From Molanna angustata (Eukaryota; Arthropoda; Insecta; Trichoptera; Molannidae): DNA of 64,000 nt. Positions 32,298 to 42,901 of this stretch are shown here, piece by piece. Every line of letters begins with the position of its first letter. Within the stretch, counting starts at the first letter, position 1. The notes beneath the pieces were generated by a model. It was not told the origin of the DNA and searched no databases. It saw only the letters and a program-made list of their open reading frames with translations. Location: contig OY754973.1 in the NCBI GenBank assembly GCA_963576475.1, positions 12,274,253-12,338,252 on the forward strand, in the 5' to 3' direction. Position numbers and translations under genes: made by a program.

Positions 32298-32999
32298 AAT
32301 AAATTCGATTCATAAAAAAATTATTTGAATATCAAATTCTTTCTGTAACCATGGTAACCATTCGAACACGTAAGAAATATCAAATGGTTCGGATACATTT
32401 TTGAATATGTAGGTACCTACATTGGTTTGTTCGAAGCCACAAAAACGAAAATCAACAATTGTCCGAAATATCAAATATTATATACAAATTATGCAATTTT
32501 ATTATGCCTATATATTTACTAATAATTAACAGACTGACTTTGACAATATATGTCTCAAAACTTGCTGTAATGTGTTTGATTAAACACATTACAACACATT
32601 ACATTAAACTTGCTGTGTTTCATTTTATTATTTCATCACATTTATTACAAAGGTATATTATTTTAAAGAACATATTCATTCGGTAGGAAAATGAAATATC
32701 GTATGAAAACATATTTACATAAATGGTGGGGTTATATGTACAAAATGCTTACTTTAAAAATAAGTAAAACATAATTAGACAAAATATTCACCATGTTTTT
32801 CACTTAAAAGCACAGTTATACTTGAAAATATATTTTTTTCGTGTAAATGCGTACTTCTAACTTTTAAACTAACAGATATTTGCGTGCAAAATGTACACTT
32901 TTTTGACATTTTGACATAAAATTCATCATTTATAGCATTTTTTTAAGCGTGACACAGCATCAGGTATACTGGTACATGTTCGAACATAAATAAGATTTT
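32298..32999. other. AT-rich DNA
   Basis: A small palindrome 'aatgtgtttgattaaacacatt' near 32569-32592; nothing else recognised. Confidence 0.5.
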
Positions 33000-33577
33000 T
33001 AGATGCTCTTGGTTTTTCAGAAGGCGTGAGACACACACACACACTAACATTATGATTGCTTTATTACTTTAGATTTTTCGAACATATTATTTCAAAAATC
33101 ATAAAAGTTTGAACGCTGAAAATTTGGACAGTAATAATATCTCAAACTTTTTTTTATGATAACATTCCAGAGTTTACTATTTTTTTTTACGAAGATAAAT
33201 ATTTTTTATGACAATTTTAAGTAGGTAAAAGCCGAAAATCTCCAACTAGATGAGAAAGAGACAAAAGATTTTTGTAAAAATTGTATTTAGTGACTACTTC
33301 GTTTCATACAATGTTTATGTCAGAAAACACAATATCTACGGAGACTATTATATTTTGATAGTAAATCTTTATTCAAACATGCAAATTCGGGGGAGGTAAA
33401 AAGGATTGACCTTCGCACTACCCTATCCTGACATACATGTTTTTATAGGAATACAACGTGTCTTAAAATGTTAAATAATATGGATTTAAGGTTTTATTGT
33501 TTGGTATATATTCTTCAACTTAAAATTCTATCGCGATCGACAGTTGGATATCATGTGTAATATGCAACTAGTTTTAG
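33000..33577 (+). mobile_element. HINE-like element, 3' half
   Basis: A CA run at 33032-33043, then family interior ('ataaaagtttgaacgctgaa', 'tttgtatgt'-type segments), and the 3' signature GATCGACAGTTGGATATCATG and 'gcaactagt' at 33536-33577. Confidence 0.7.
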
Positions 33578-35191
33578 CACACCATTTTCGTATATTTCGG
33601 TGAAGCTTCATTTAGCACGCACCGTATCAAGAATAATTATTGTCTGAATTGGTGGAAAAGTAGGTACGGTACATAGGTAGGTATGTAGGTGAGGTGTGGT
33701 GTGGTGTTATATTGTGAAGCGATCCTTATATCCTTACTCGATTCTTGTCCATTAATTTACGATAATAGTTAATTCCGTCATTTATCCACTTCCGCCTAGT
33801 AGTGAAACTGTTACTTCTTGTTACTGAACCGGAATATTCGAGATAAGCACAGTTTTGGAAACTTATGTAACTCTATATTCTCTTCAGTTTCTCGGTGGTT
33901 TTATTGTTATCTTGACTATATCGTCATCTCTCTAATAACAATGTAGTCACCTACCTACCCACCGAAACATTGTTTATTATCTAACACTTGACGATATTAA
34001 TAATATCTTTATTGCCATGTTTTAATCTATATCTTGGGCATTGTGAAACCACCGCTAGAACAGAACAAGTTTCATTGTTTGAATCATTACAATGTCTGAA
34101 TTTTGATTCGTACAATCTTATGATTTATCGCTAACACAACTAGATGAAACTGATGGATCTGATATAAAACGTGCCTAATTTGAAACAGTTTAGTGAAGTT
34201 TTCATAAGTTTGTATGTTTCCACATGAACGCATATAATATTTAACGATCAGTTATTTAACTTCTAGGGAGCTTACACTTAAAAAAAGTTAAGTTAAAATT
34301 AACCGAACTATAGTGACTACAAAGCAATTCGTTTTGCGCTACTAAATATTTTGTGTGATTACCAAATAATACAGTCATAAACAGATAAACTTTTATTATT
34401 AATAACAAAGGTTTGGCTAAAAACACAGGTAGCCAATTCGGTGGTCACAATTATATTTTTTTAGTGTAAGGTACTGGTACTACATATTAAATCTAATTTA
34501 ATAAACAAGTTGGTAGGTAATCATTAACATGTTTCCACATAATAAAAATTTATGATTTAATCGTTGACCAATATCAACCGTTGGCCAAGACTGATAAAAC
34601 AGCGAAAAAATGTGACTTGTAATGGGACCCCAAGTCTTCCGGCCCCGATATTAACGGAAGAGCGGGGCAAAGGAAATAAGATTAATACAGTGGTAACGTG
34701 ACCAGGATTATTGCAGACTTCATCTGGAATCAAATTCTGGATGTTAGTTCTGGATTCATATATCTTTTTATCTAAAGCACGAAGGATGACATAATGAGGT
34801 TGAAAAATTATAATAACTCAATTATTGCCAAAATTCCCATGTGAGTAAATTAATGTAGAGTATTGTATTCGAAAAATTTACCAATAACCTTTTATAATAG
34901 TATTTTTCCTATTTTTTATGTTGATATATTCATACTAAATTTCTGATTATGTCAAACGCATTAGTATTTCTTGAAGAAAACATGATATTGTAATAATACA
35001 GAATTTTATTTGTTTATCATATTGCTGACATAGTTTATAAAACGGATTTACTCAATACTGGTCAATATGATTTAACTTCAATCCACTAGTTGAAATATTC
35101 GCTTTGTCATCAAAATAGTACTGGAATACATTAGATAAACTTGAGCGCTACATAGTAGGTATACACAATCTCCTTTCAATTACGCGAAACA
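33578..35191. other. Unique-looking DNA, no gene recognised
   Basis: Fewer repeats than elsewhere in the window. 'ccgttggccaagactgataa' near 34577 echoes the Helitron-like edge at 30830. No supported exon. Confidence 0.4.
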
Positions 35192-35335
35192 ATGTACACA
35201 ATATCGGCAACAATTTCCATTCTTATTTGTATCGTTTGTGCAGGACGGTGCCAGGACGATACAAATGACGGAAAAAACAGATTAATTCGCTTTGAAATTA
35301 TCAATTGTCTCGGATGTACTTCTGTACCATTGTAA
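35192..35335 (+). CDS. Candidate small secreted peptide or first coding exon (47 aa)
   Basis: ATG in a good insect start context (gaaacaATG) opens MYTISATISILICIVCAGRC, a short polar start, a hydrophobic core and small residues before a cysteine. This is the layout of a signal peptide cleaved near residue 18-20. The mature part would be QDDTNDGKNRLIRFEIINC and a further ~8 residues with two more cysteines. After the stop the same frame is open again for ~34 codons, so a stop mutation or a missed splice is possible; a strong donor-like CT|GTAAGT lies at 35482. I do not recognise a family. An overlapping minus-strand frame (35176-35451) is an alternative. Chance is not excluded. Confidence 0.3.
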   Translation: MYTISATISILICIVCAGRCQDDTNDGKNRLIRFEIINCLGCTSVPL

Positions 35336-36570
35336 TTAATGTTTGGTTCCATCTTGCGGAATATCTCCTTCCCCTCCGCTGAGGAAGAGATTCTTCTCCC
35401 CCAATTTCCTGATAAACATCTGTGCCAAAGTAGATTTAAGTGATGGGTCATTGTTTATCTTTGACCCTATTTCCTGTCTTCTGTAAGTAAACAGTGGAAA
35501 TCTGCCAACCAAAGAAATACATTGTTTTACACGTCATTTTGCTAAAATTGAATTCTTATTGTTCCAAGTCATTGGACTAACGTTTCAAAATGAATTGAAA
35601 TTTATTTCTAGTACCTATTTACCTTACTCCGAGAGTGACCTATTATTCTGCTCCGTTTCTTCAAAACAAGTCATTATTTATAGAAAAATACTTTTGCTCT
35701 AGAAAACAATAAAACGGGACGGAACGATATATTGCAATTGTATGAGTGGATTTCTTTACTGAAAAAATAGGTTGATACAGAGTAACAAATTAAAGCTACC
35801 CATTACGAAAGATTTATTGATAAAATATGATTAGTAATAAAACCAAAATAAAAGTTATAGCTTTGCTCTTCGACTATAAAGAAGTTTCGGGGCAGAAATA
35901 ATATATTAAAATATCAAAATCAGCTGAGAACTGTATAATACATTTAGTTTATTCAAATGTTCATGCAAATATTGATTGAATTCCGTTGGCAAAGTTAGGT
36001 TTCAAAAATTAGACTTAAGTTGGTTGTAGGCAGTGGAGGGTCGTGAATAATTTTTGACTCGAACATTATTTTATATTATTGAATAGATTATTTCCAGTCG
36101 ATCTGACTTTAATTCAAATATCTACGAGGATGACGACGATTCGGTGAATATCGATTAACAAAATTATGCAAACGGTCACATTATCTCTTTCGGGGATCTT
36201 TTGGGTGTGGTCGACTATAACAATTACATGGTATTCCCCAATTACATTGTTTCAAACTTGAAACATCTACCTACCCCATGATAAAGGTTTCAACTCTAGA
36301 GTATAGTCTGTTATTCAGAATTGATTTTAATATTTTGAAACCACGATACTTACTTTTGACTGTTGATTCATAGGTATTTATAGGTAACTTCGTGATACCT
36401 ATCTTTATCATAAAAAATAAAGAACCAAAATATAGCACATATTGCGTAAAGTTTTAATGTAAAATTGAGTGTATTTAAGTATTTATTTGTTTAAATTTTT
36501 GTGAACAAATATATTGCACGCTTATTTCCATTAGGTAATTTATTTTAACCAACTAGATTACAAAGTAACA
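35336..36570. other. Unique-looking DNA, no gene recognised
   Basis: No repeat family match and no convincing frame beyond the one noted at 35192. Confidence 0.4.
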
Positions 36571-36660
36571 CAATATTATTTAATTTATATATTTATTTAT
36601 TTAATTTAAAGGAAAATATACAACAATTTGCAAATAACAAAAGACAACAGTGAATGTTAA
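36571..36660 (-). mobile_element. Retroposon tail-like (ATTT)n edge
   Basis: 'atatttatttatttaattta' followed by non-repetitive DNA, like the minus-strand retroposon tails at 5909, 8641 and 42715. Confidence 0.35.
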
Positions 36661-37725
36661 ATATTTGCCAAAATAGTTCCCTCATCATCATACATTATTT
36701 AATATAAAACTAAAATTACTAAAACAAATTTACATAGTAGAGTTTGTTTTAAATTAAAGATAATAATAAAAGACATTGGATAAAAAATAAATAAAGAAGA
36801 CATTGGAAGGGAGTGGAGATGGATAAAGTAGTTCTATGCCTCATATTCGGGTATTCAATGCCTCATATCACTGCGTCATTGTCGATATACTCCTGCGATA
36901 TTGCGGATATGTGTTGTTGAATATATCAGTATAACCTCGTACAGTATATAGGTATATACAATTTACAACCATAAAAAAATAGAAAACCAAAAAAATACAT
37001 TGTTTACACTAAGACAGGTCAGGTGTTTTCGAAAAAATATTCCTTCTTTTGTTCAGTGTACAATTTATATGTAAGTAGGTACTTGATGTCCTTTTTTGAT
37101 AACTTATCTTGACCATGATAATGATAATATTTAAATCGTCGTAATCTTTTACCCATTTTGATATTTAAAATGAGCATTAAATAACGATTTATCCTAAGTT
37201 TCAACTATATTCTTTTTATTAAAACGCACAGCAATCATCAAAATTTAAGCAAACAGGCGAATTTTCCAAAAGACACTTGTTTTTCTATAAAGTATGTACC
37301 TAAATGAAAATCAACAAGTAAAGGACGTAATATTTCGACCGAGATCATGAATATAGACGGCTCCCAAAACTACCAACTTTCCCTACCTCGCATCATAAAT
37401 CTGTCGTTTAAACTAGTGTTAGGCAAACGGAATAGTGTCAGACATTGTAAATATAGGGAACACAAGATATATGACATAGCTTATAAAGGCAGGAAGTCAA
37501 AATACACCTACTTACCTACACAGGAAACATAGAGTTCGTTATATTTATTTATGTATTTTTCTCTGAAATTTTTATTCTTTATCATTTGTATGTTTTCATG
37601 GATTATTTGTAAAGTATTGACATGTTTTATGTAAGCTGTCTTCCTAAACGTAAGCAACTTACTGGCTTAAATTAATTAATTAGGAAAATAAAATTAATTT
37701 TGATAACATGATGTAATTATTTCTT
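36661..37725. other. No supported gene
   Basis: A 61-codon plus frame at 37347-37532 is not recognisable. Otherwise AT-rich DNA. Confidence 0.4.
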
Positions 37726-37985
37726 ACCTTTCGATGGCTGTACAACTCTGGTAGAGTTTTAGCCTTCTGAACAGTGGATTTCCAAGCTTTCCTGTCAGCA
37801 GCAACGGATTCCCAGTCATCACAAACATTCAATAGTTTCATTCAAATCTCGGACAGTATCCATCTAACTCTACCTTGATCTACCCAAAGGTGTCATTCCC
37901 ACACGGTTATTTTCTAGGATGAATTTTGTGGGTTTTTCTTTTTCTGTGGAAAAATGTCCAATCCAAGGTAGTCTTCTAGACCTGG
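37726..37985 (-). mobile_element. LINE 3' end (RTE-like)
   Basis: Minus-strand reading 'DWESVAADRKAWKSTVQKAK' and 'LYSHRKV'-like end, the C-terminus of an RTE-type LINE; the upstream part reads with stops. Confidence 0.7.
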
Positions 37986-37986
37986 G

Positions 37987-38158
37987 GGGCAAGTCTGGTT
38001 CGACCGGCGAAATCAAAACCCATATCATGGATATAATTATCATATGGAGTTCTATGACATCTAAAGATATTGTAGAACTCCATATAATAATTATATCCAT
38101 GATATGGGTAATCACGAGGGTTTTGATTTCGCCGATTGAACCAGACTTGCCCCCATGA
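37987..38158. repeat. Palindromic MITE, best intact copy
   Basis: About 170 bp, a near-perfect palindrome: 'gggggcaagtctggttcgac', 'cggcgaaatcaaaacc', 'atatcatggatataattat', the centre 'gttctatgacatctaaagat' and then the inverse of each back to 'ccagacttgccccc'. Transcribed, it would fold into one long hairpin. Copies at 965/2236, 2352, 4795, 5420, 15552 and 59755. No clear target duplication. Confidence 0.88.
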
Positions 38159-38162
38159 TCTC

Positions 38163-38290
38163 ACTTGCGATCACGCCATACCCCTTACGGGGTAAGCAGA
38201 GAGAACCGAGCGCCATACTCCTCTATTTTTGCACACATTCCTAGCTTCCTTCACATCCATGCATCGTCTCGTAAATTTTTCAAGCTTCTT
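38163..38290 (-). repeat. SINE-like scrap shared with family B
   Basis: 'cacgccataccccttacggg' and 'gtaagcagagagaaccgagc' match, in reverse, 22300-22400, and directly the 14335-14400 part of repeat family B. Beyond 38290 the match fades. Confidence 0.5.
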
Positions 38291-38609
38291 ATATTTCTTT
38301 CTTTCAGAATATCATTCACATGGTCATGTCATCCCTTTCTGGGGCGGCCCCTGCTATTCACTCCATATATTACACCCATGTACATTTTTTGGGCAGTCCA
38401 AACTACCTCAAGACATTCACTTTCATTTTAATTATATTTTTCTTCTTTAACTTGTATTATCTCCTTATGTCCTCATTACTGTGGAAATTAGATCACTAAG
38501 AAGAATATGTAATTGAACGACATATATGATATAATTATTAATGAAAAGTATAAGAATTTAAAAAATAGTTTTTTCCACAGATTCGTTTTTCGTTTTTTTC
38601 GACAAAACG

Positions 38610-38945
38610 TTTTCATTGAGGTATCTTAGCGTTGTTCTGCCTCCACCGCTACCCGTTCTGTTTATTGGGACCAATAACGGCCCCTTTCAAAACTCTGAAA
38701 GAACGCATAAAGAACATACGAAGAGTCCGGGGAACTCTAAAACCTTGCAGGCACTGCACATAACTTGTCTCGGTATCTCGGAATTATCGAGGTCTAAAAG
38801 AAACTAAACTGAAAGTATTTATCCAATACTTTTAAAATTTTTACCACTTTAAGAATATTCATTGTTTCGACAACTGTTGTAATTCGCCTGTCGATGGGAG
38901 TTCAGTTTCTCCCGAAACTAGTCGCGTTAAACTCATATTTACCAC
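38610..38945 (+). mobile_element. Penelope-type pLTR scar
   Basis: A stretch less AT-rich than its surroundings (38616-38807, with an unrecognised 63-codon frame) leads to a hammerhead-like motif at 38885-38926. The foldback MITE at 38949 interrupts it. The Penelope assignment rests on the ribozyme-like core only. Confidence 0.4.
38885..38926 (+). ncRNA. Degenerate hammerhead-ribozyme motif
   Basis: CTGTCGA (38888-38894, expected CTGANGA), T, stem II GGGAG/CTCCC (38896-38900, 38909-38913), GAAA (38914-38917), palindromic ACTAGT (38917-38922) and GTC (38921-38923). Stem I is only three pairs (cgc/gcg). The same spacing, and the extra T, occur in the intact motif at 29574. One core base is changed, so it is probably inactive. 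Confidence 0.5.
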
Positions 38946-38948
38946 TTA

Positions 38949-39140
38949 GGCTGGGTTGTTTCAACAAAAGTATCAGTAATAGTATAGTTAAAATACTTTG
39001 ATTTCATAAAGTTATTCAATATTGTGTCGTTTGACGGTATTAGATTTCAATGAAACAAAACCAAGAGTATTGAACAATTTTATGAAATCAAAGTATTTTA
39101 ACTATACTGTTACTGATACTTTTGTTCGAGAAACACAGCC
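38949..39140. mobile_element. Foldback MITE, 192 bp
   Basis: Arms of ~75 bp: 'caacaaaagtatcagtaata' and 'gttaaaatactttgatttca' on the left, their inverses on the right. Ends GGCTGGGTTGTTTC / (inverted) GGCTGTGTTTCTCG. TTA at 38946-38948 and 39141-39143 fits a 3-bp Harbinger-type duplication. Confidence 0.88.
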
Positions 39141-40451
39141 TTAGTCAAATGTGCGGGCGGAATTATAGTTTGAAACTGTCGAGTAATAAATACTTTTAAA
39201 ATTTTTATTTGATAATTTAATAATTTCCAATGTCCACTTTATTTCGAATAAATGAAACGTCAAACGTTCACACAACAGTGAAATATGATTCGTCCATTTA
39301 ATTGCATCACGTGACGTCACCACGTTGGTTTCATTAGGTAACCTAATATGGGGGGGGGGGTTCGACAGAGAACGGTGACATAGGGAGACGAACGAGGGGA
39401 GAGGAGTAATTGTGGCTTTGTTGAGCTGCATGCATTTATGGCATTCACTTTTGTTGTTGCATATACAAAGGTAGATAGGTATGTGCATGATTTTGTATCA
39501 TACAAAATATAATAATTATTTGTATCGCAAACACCGTTATAAAGTCACCGTTCTTGTACATATCGTTATCGTGACGACATTGTCACGAAATCAGGTGACA
39601 TAATCTTAAGATATCAAAATCACATAAAAAGTAATATGTGCTGTGTTTAAAGGTATGAGACTAAATTTTAAGTCAAAAATTTAAGTTTTTAGAAACAGAC
39701 GTTATCAGAAATTGTTTATATGTAGGAGGAAAATTTTTCGATGAATTTTCTTAAAAACATAACATACAGTGCATATTATGACTATGTGGTAGTTAATTTT
39801 AGAAAATATGATTCGGACTATCGATAAAACATGTTACAAATCAGTTAATAGGGTGTTGTTACGATTTTAGAAACGCAGAAGTAATTGTTTTTTTTTTTTA
39901 AATATAAATATTTTGTAGCTGAATAGTTTTTATTTTTTTTAAAATCATTATAAGGTTTATGACACCCTTTCATTTACTCTGCTCATAATATAATGCATTC
40001 TTTACACGATACATACGTGATGGTAATTTGATTAACTTAAAATTAAGTAAATATAAATTATGTTTTCGCTCGTGGCCTAAATTTAGTCTCAAAACCAATG
40101 TACACTCTCAATACCACTACACTACACATCTTCTTACGCGTATTCGTTCACAATTTACGCAGTTCGGTTGTGGAACCAATTTATGAAGTCACAGTTTTTA
40201 TCCACATACCTTTAATTCCTATATTTTTTCCCTTCGCATCGCATCTTTATTTTTTTTTTTTGAAACAGTCACTTTTGTTTTTTTGTGTGAATTCTTGCAT
40301 TTATTATTATTTTTTGTTAATTTTGTATGTTTCTAAGTATTCATACTTGCTACAAGTGTACTTACTAGTGTGGTTAACAGGTAAAAAAAGTCCGCCACAT
40401 CATATAAAAAATATTTTAATGAATAATAAACAAATTGTTTTATTATAGAAA
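39141..40451. other. No supported gene
   Basis: Holds the E-box/CRE overlap at 39308 and a G9 run near 39352. Frames at 39141-39488 (minus) and 40098-40448 (plus) are long for the region but lack any recognisable motif. Confidence 0.4.
39308..39319. promoter_or_regulatory. Overlapping E-box and CRE words
   Basis: CACGTG (39308-39313) overlaps TGACGTCA (39312-39319). Both are perfect palindromic binding words for bHLH and bZIP factors. No promoter or gene is visible next to them, so function is unproven. Confidence 0.2.
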
Positions 40452-41038
40452 GCCGTAGAACTGTGGCAGATATTATTTTTTCATTCAAAATTGCTAACTC
40501 AGCGGTTGACTGCCCTGATTTGCTAGAACGCTTGACTCTGAGAGTGCCAACAAGACCGACTAGACTGACTGACTTACTTTACCTCCCCATTTGCAACACT
40601 AATGCCAGACAGAACTCCTTCATATACCGCACTTCCCATTTTTATAACTCCCAGATTAGTGATACAGATCTTTTTAACTCCCCATCAATTACAATAAAAA
40701 ATAAATTATTAAGCATTCTGCCATAATCTTAACTTTCCACTCTGATGAATTGGGTGTATCGCATAAAAATTCACGCACATACATACACACACCCACACAT
40801 ACTCACACACCCTCACACAAACACCCTCACACACAAGGTAGCATATATTGTAGTTTTAACTTTTGTCTTACTTAATATTCATTGTTTTTTTCTTACACTA
40901 CTATAATTTATAAGGTAATAATGTATACATTTAATTGATGCTGGGCGTGACTATTTTTTTTATATTGTATATCACCATTTTACTTGTCCAGTCATTGTTT
41001 GTGTACTTTCAATAAAATAAAATAAATAAAAATAAACA
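40452..41038 (+). mobile_element. LINE 3' end (CR1/Jockey-type)
   Basis: Plus-strand reading VDCPDLLERLTLRVPTRPTR, 'LPICNTNARQNSFIYRTSHF' and 'DLFNSPS', stop at 40724, then a ~300-bp 3' UTR with CA repeats (40770-40840) and an (AAATA)n tail. It matches the C-terminus of the LINE at 42902. 5'-truncated. Confidence 0.85.
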
Positions 41039-42639
41039 TGAAACAAAACATGAAACACGAAGAGAACTTTATCAGCATAAACGGCATTTATTAGGTAATA
41101 GTATTGTACAGCCAAGTCTTCTATTATAGTATTAACTGATTTATTTTCTGTAAAAGGTACCACAGTAGGTAATAATGATCGGGTATTATGAACTCTGAGT
41201 AGTTGCGGCTTTCGGAGAAAACTTTCTTCAATATGTTGAAAATTCCTATTTTAACACATCAGTTACAGTATAAAGCGTGATTTTTTATATCTACTACCGA
41301 AGAGTATTCATATATACAATCACGCCTTTCATTGACAGACACTTTAGGTGGTGGAAAATCCGACAGACATCGTTTTATCTCTATCATTTCAGGAAACCAC
41401 CACAACTAAGGATTTTTATATTTATTTATTTAAGTGACAAACAGTCATATAAAATATACAAAAAAAAAACATTCACTTCGATTAAATAAACAATTAAATA
41501 GACCAATTACGTTTGTTCACATAATGATAATCATTAAACAATCGCAATTCTGCAAAACATAAATAAAAATATAGGTAACAATTATGGTATGTTTGCCTTT
41601 GACGGGAAGGAAAGGAAAGAAAAAAGAATGGAGAAGGATCTAATTACCACAACATATGATATACGATAAAAACAAAAATTAAAATAGGTACACAAAGTAA
41701 AAATATTAACAATGAGTTCATTTTATCCAATCGTTTTTACCTGATGTGGTGTTCTATTACAGAAAAAAAAATCCGCTTCTACATATTATATAGGTACTAC
41801 CTATGACTTAAGTTTAAGTACATATGTACAAATTTTATCTGGGCCCACTATACAAGATCGCGAGCTCTTACACATGTTTTATAATTAAATGATACGTTGA
41901 AATTCATGTTTCAAAATTACGAAATATATTGTTTATGAATATTTAGCTGATTTTGGAACTATCAAATACTTACGTAAAAGCAAAAAGCTTATAAAGGATC
42001 GCTCAAGCGTTTAAGAGCAAAATTCGATGTACTCTGTAGAAAGAGTTGATTCTGGTTTTCCAACATTCATAGTTGGTACACACATAGGTAATTTCCAACA
42101 CAGCACAACACAACATATCAGACGCGTTAAAGTGCACACTTAAATAACTGACGGCCTTAATTGCCGAGTTAATTGGTCGGCCGTGCTCACAAAACAAATG
42201 TCATCCATTTGAATGGTATGTCTCATTTATGATTCACGCTCAAAATAACCTGTCTACTGCCAACTGCCTACTCTATGAACTCACCCGACTGCGAATTTTG
42301 TGTTTTGTTGTTTTACCAAATTATCAGTATGAACATTAGTTTGGGCCGTTCATTTTTTTTCAATAACACATATGAAAGGGGTCTTAAAAATTGCTTATTT
42401 GGATACTGTTAATCTTAAAAATAAAAATTAAATATTCTATACCTGTTTTGGCCCTCTTCCAGAGGTCAAAGTTTTCATAGTAATCTTTTTATTTTTACGC
42501 CTCATGTTTAATAATATGAAAATGCTATATTACCTAAATATGTCATTCTAAGTGCAGTAGTACGTGTTGATACGTGAAGAACACTTCCTTATTCCATTTT
42601 TATTCGTGAATTTTCGGCTTAAAAGCAATTCCTTCTAAC
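41039..42639. other. AT-rich DNA, no supported gene
   Basis: Nothing recognised apart from an (ATTT)-like run at 41420 that may be a retroposon tail. Confidence 0.45.
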
Positions 42640-42830
42640 GAACCAGTAGTTCCGAAAGTTGCTGGAGACCAAGGCTCGATATTGGCTGTAGAGCTATCGA
42701 AAAAGAAGAACTATTTTTTTTTATTTATACATCTTTCTGTACATAATATAAACAAATATAATTGTGCACTGGCGGGCTTATTGCCACTAGGCAATTTCCT
42801 CATTACAAAATTATTACAAAAGTATTACAA
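42640..42830. mobile_element. LINE 3' scrap and opposing retroposon tail
   Basis: 42640-42712 ends 'ctggagaccaaggctcgata', 'gctgtagagcta', GAAGAA, a LINE-like 3' end on plus. 42713-42830 then starts T-rich and contains 'ggcgggcttattgccactag', the tail shared with the SINE family, on minus. Confidence 0.5.
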
Positions 42831-42901
42831 AATTGTGTATGTCCAACAACAAAAGAATAAGAGTAAAAGAAAACAAAGAAAATATATATAACACTAAGAT
42901 T

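Noticed and set aside
35176..35451. 91-codon minus-strand frame
   Set aside because: No start context or motif; overlaps the plus-strand frame with a signal-peptide-like start, which I prefer at low confidence.
39141..39488. 115-codon minus-strand frame
   Set aside because: No motif, no good start context, and it starts at the MITE target duplication.
40098..40448. 116-codon plus-strand frame
   Set aside because: Phe/Leu/Ile/Tyr-rich with T-runs, as expected of AT-rich non-coding DNA.
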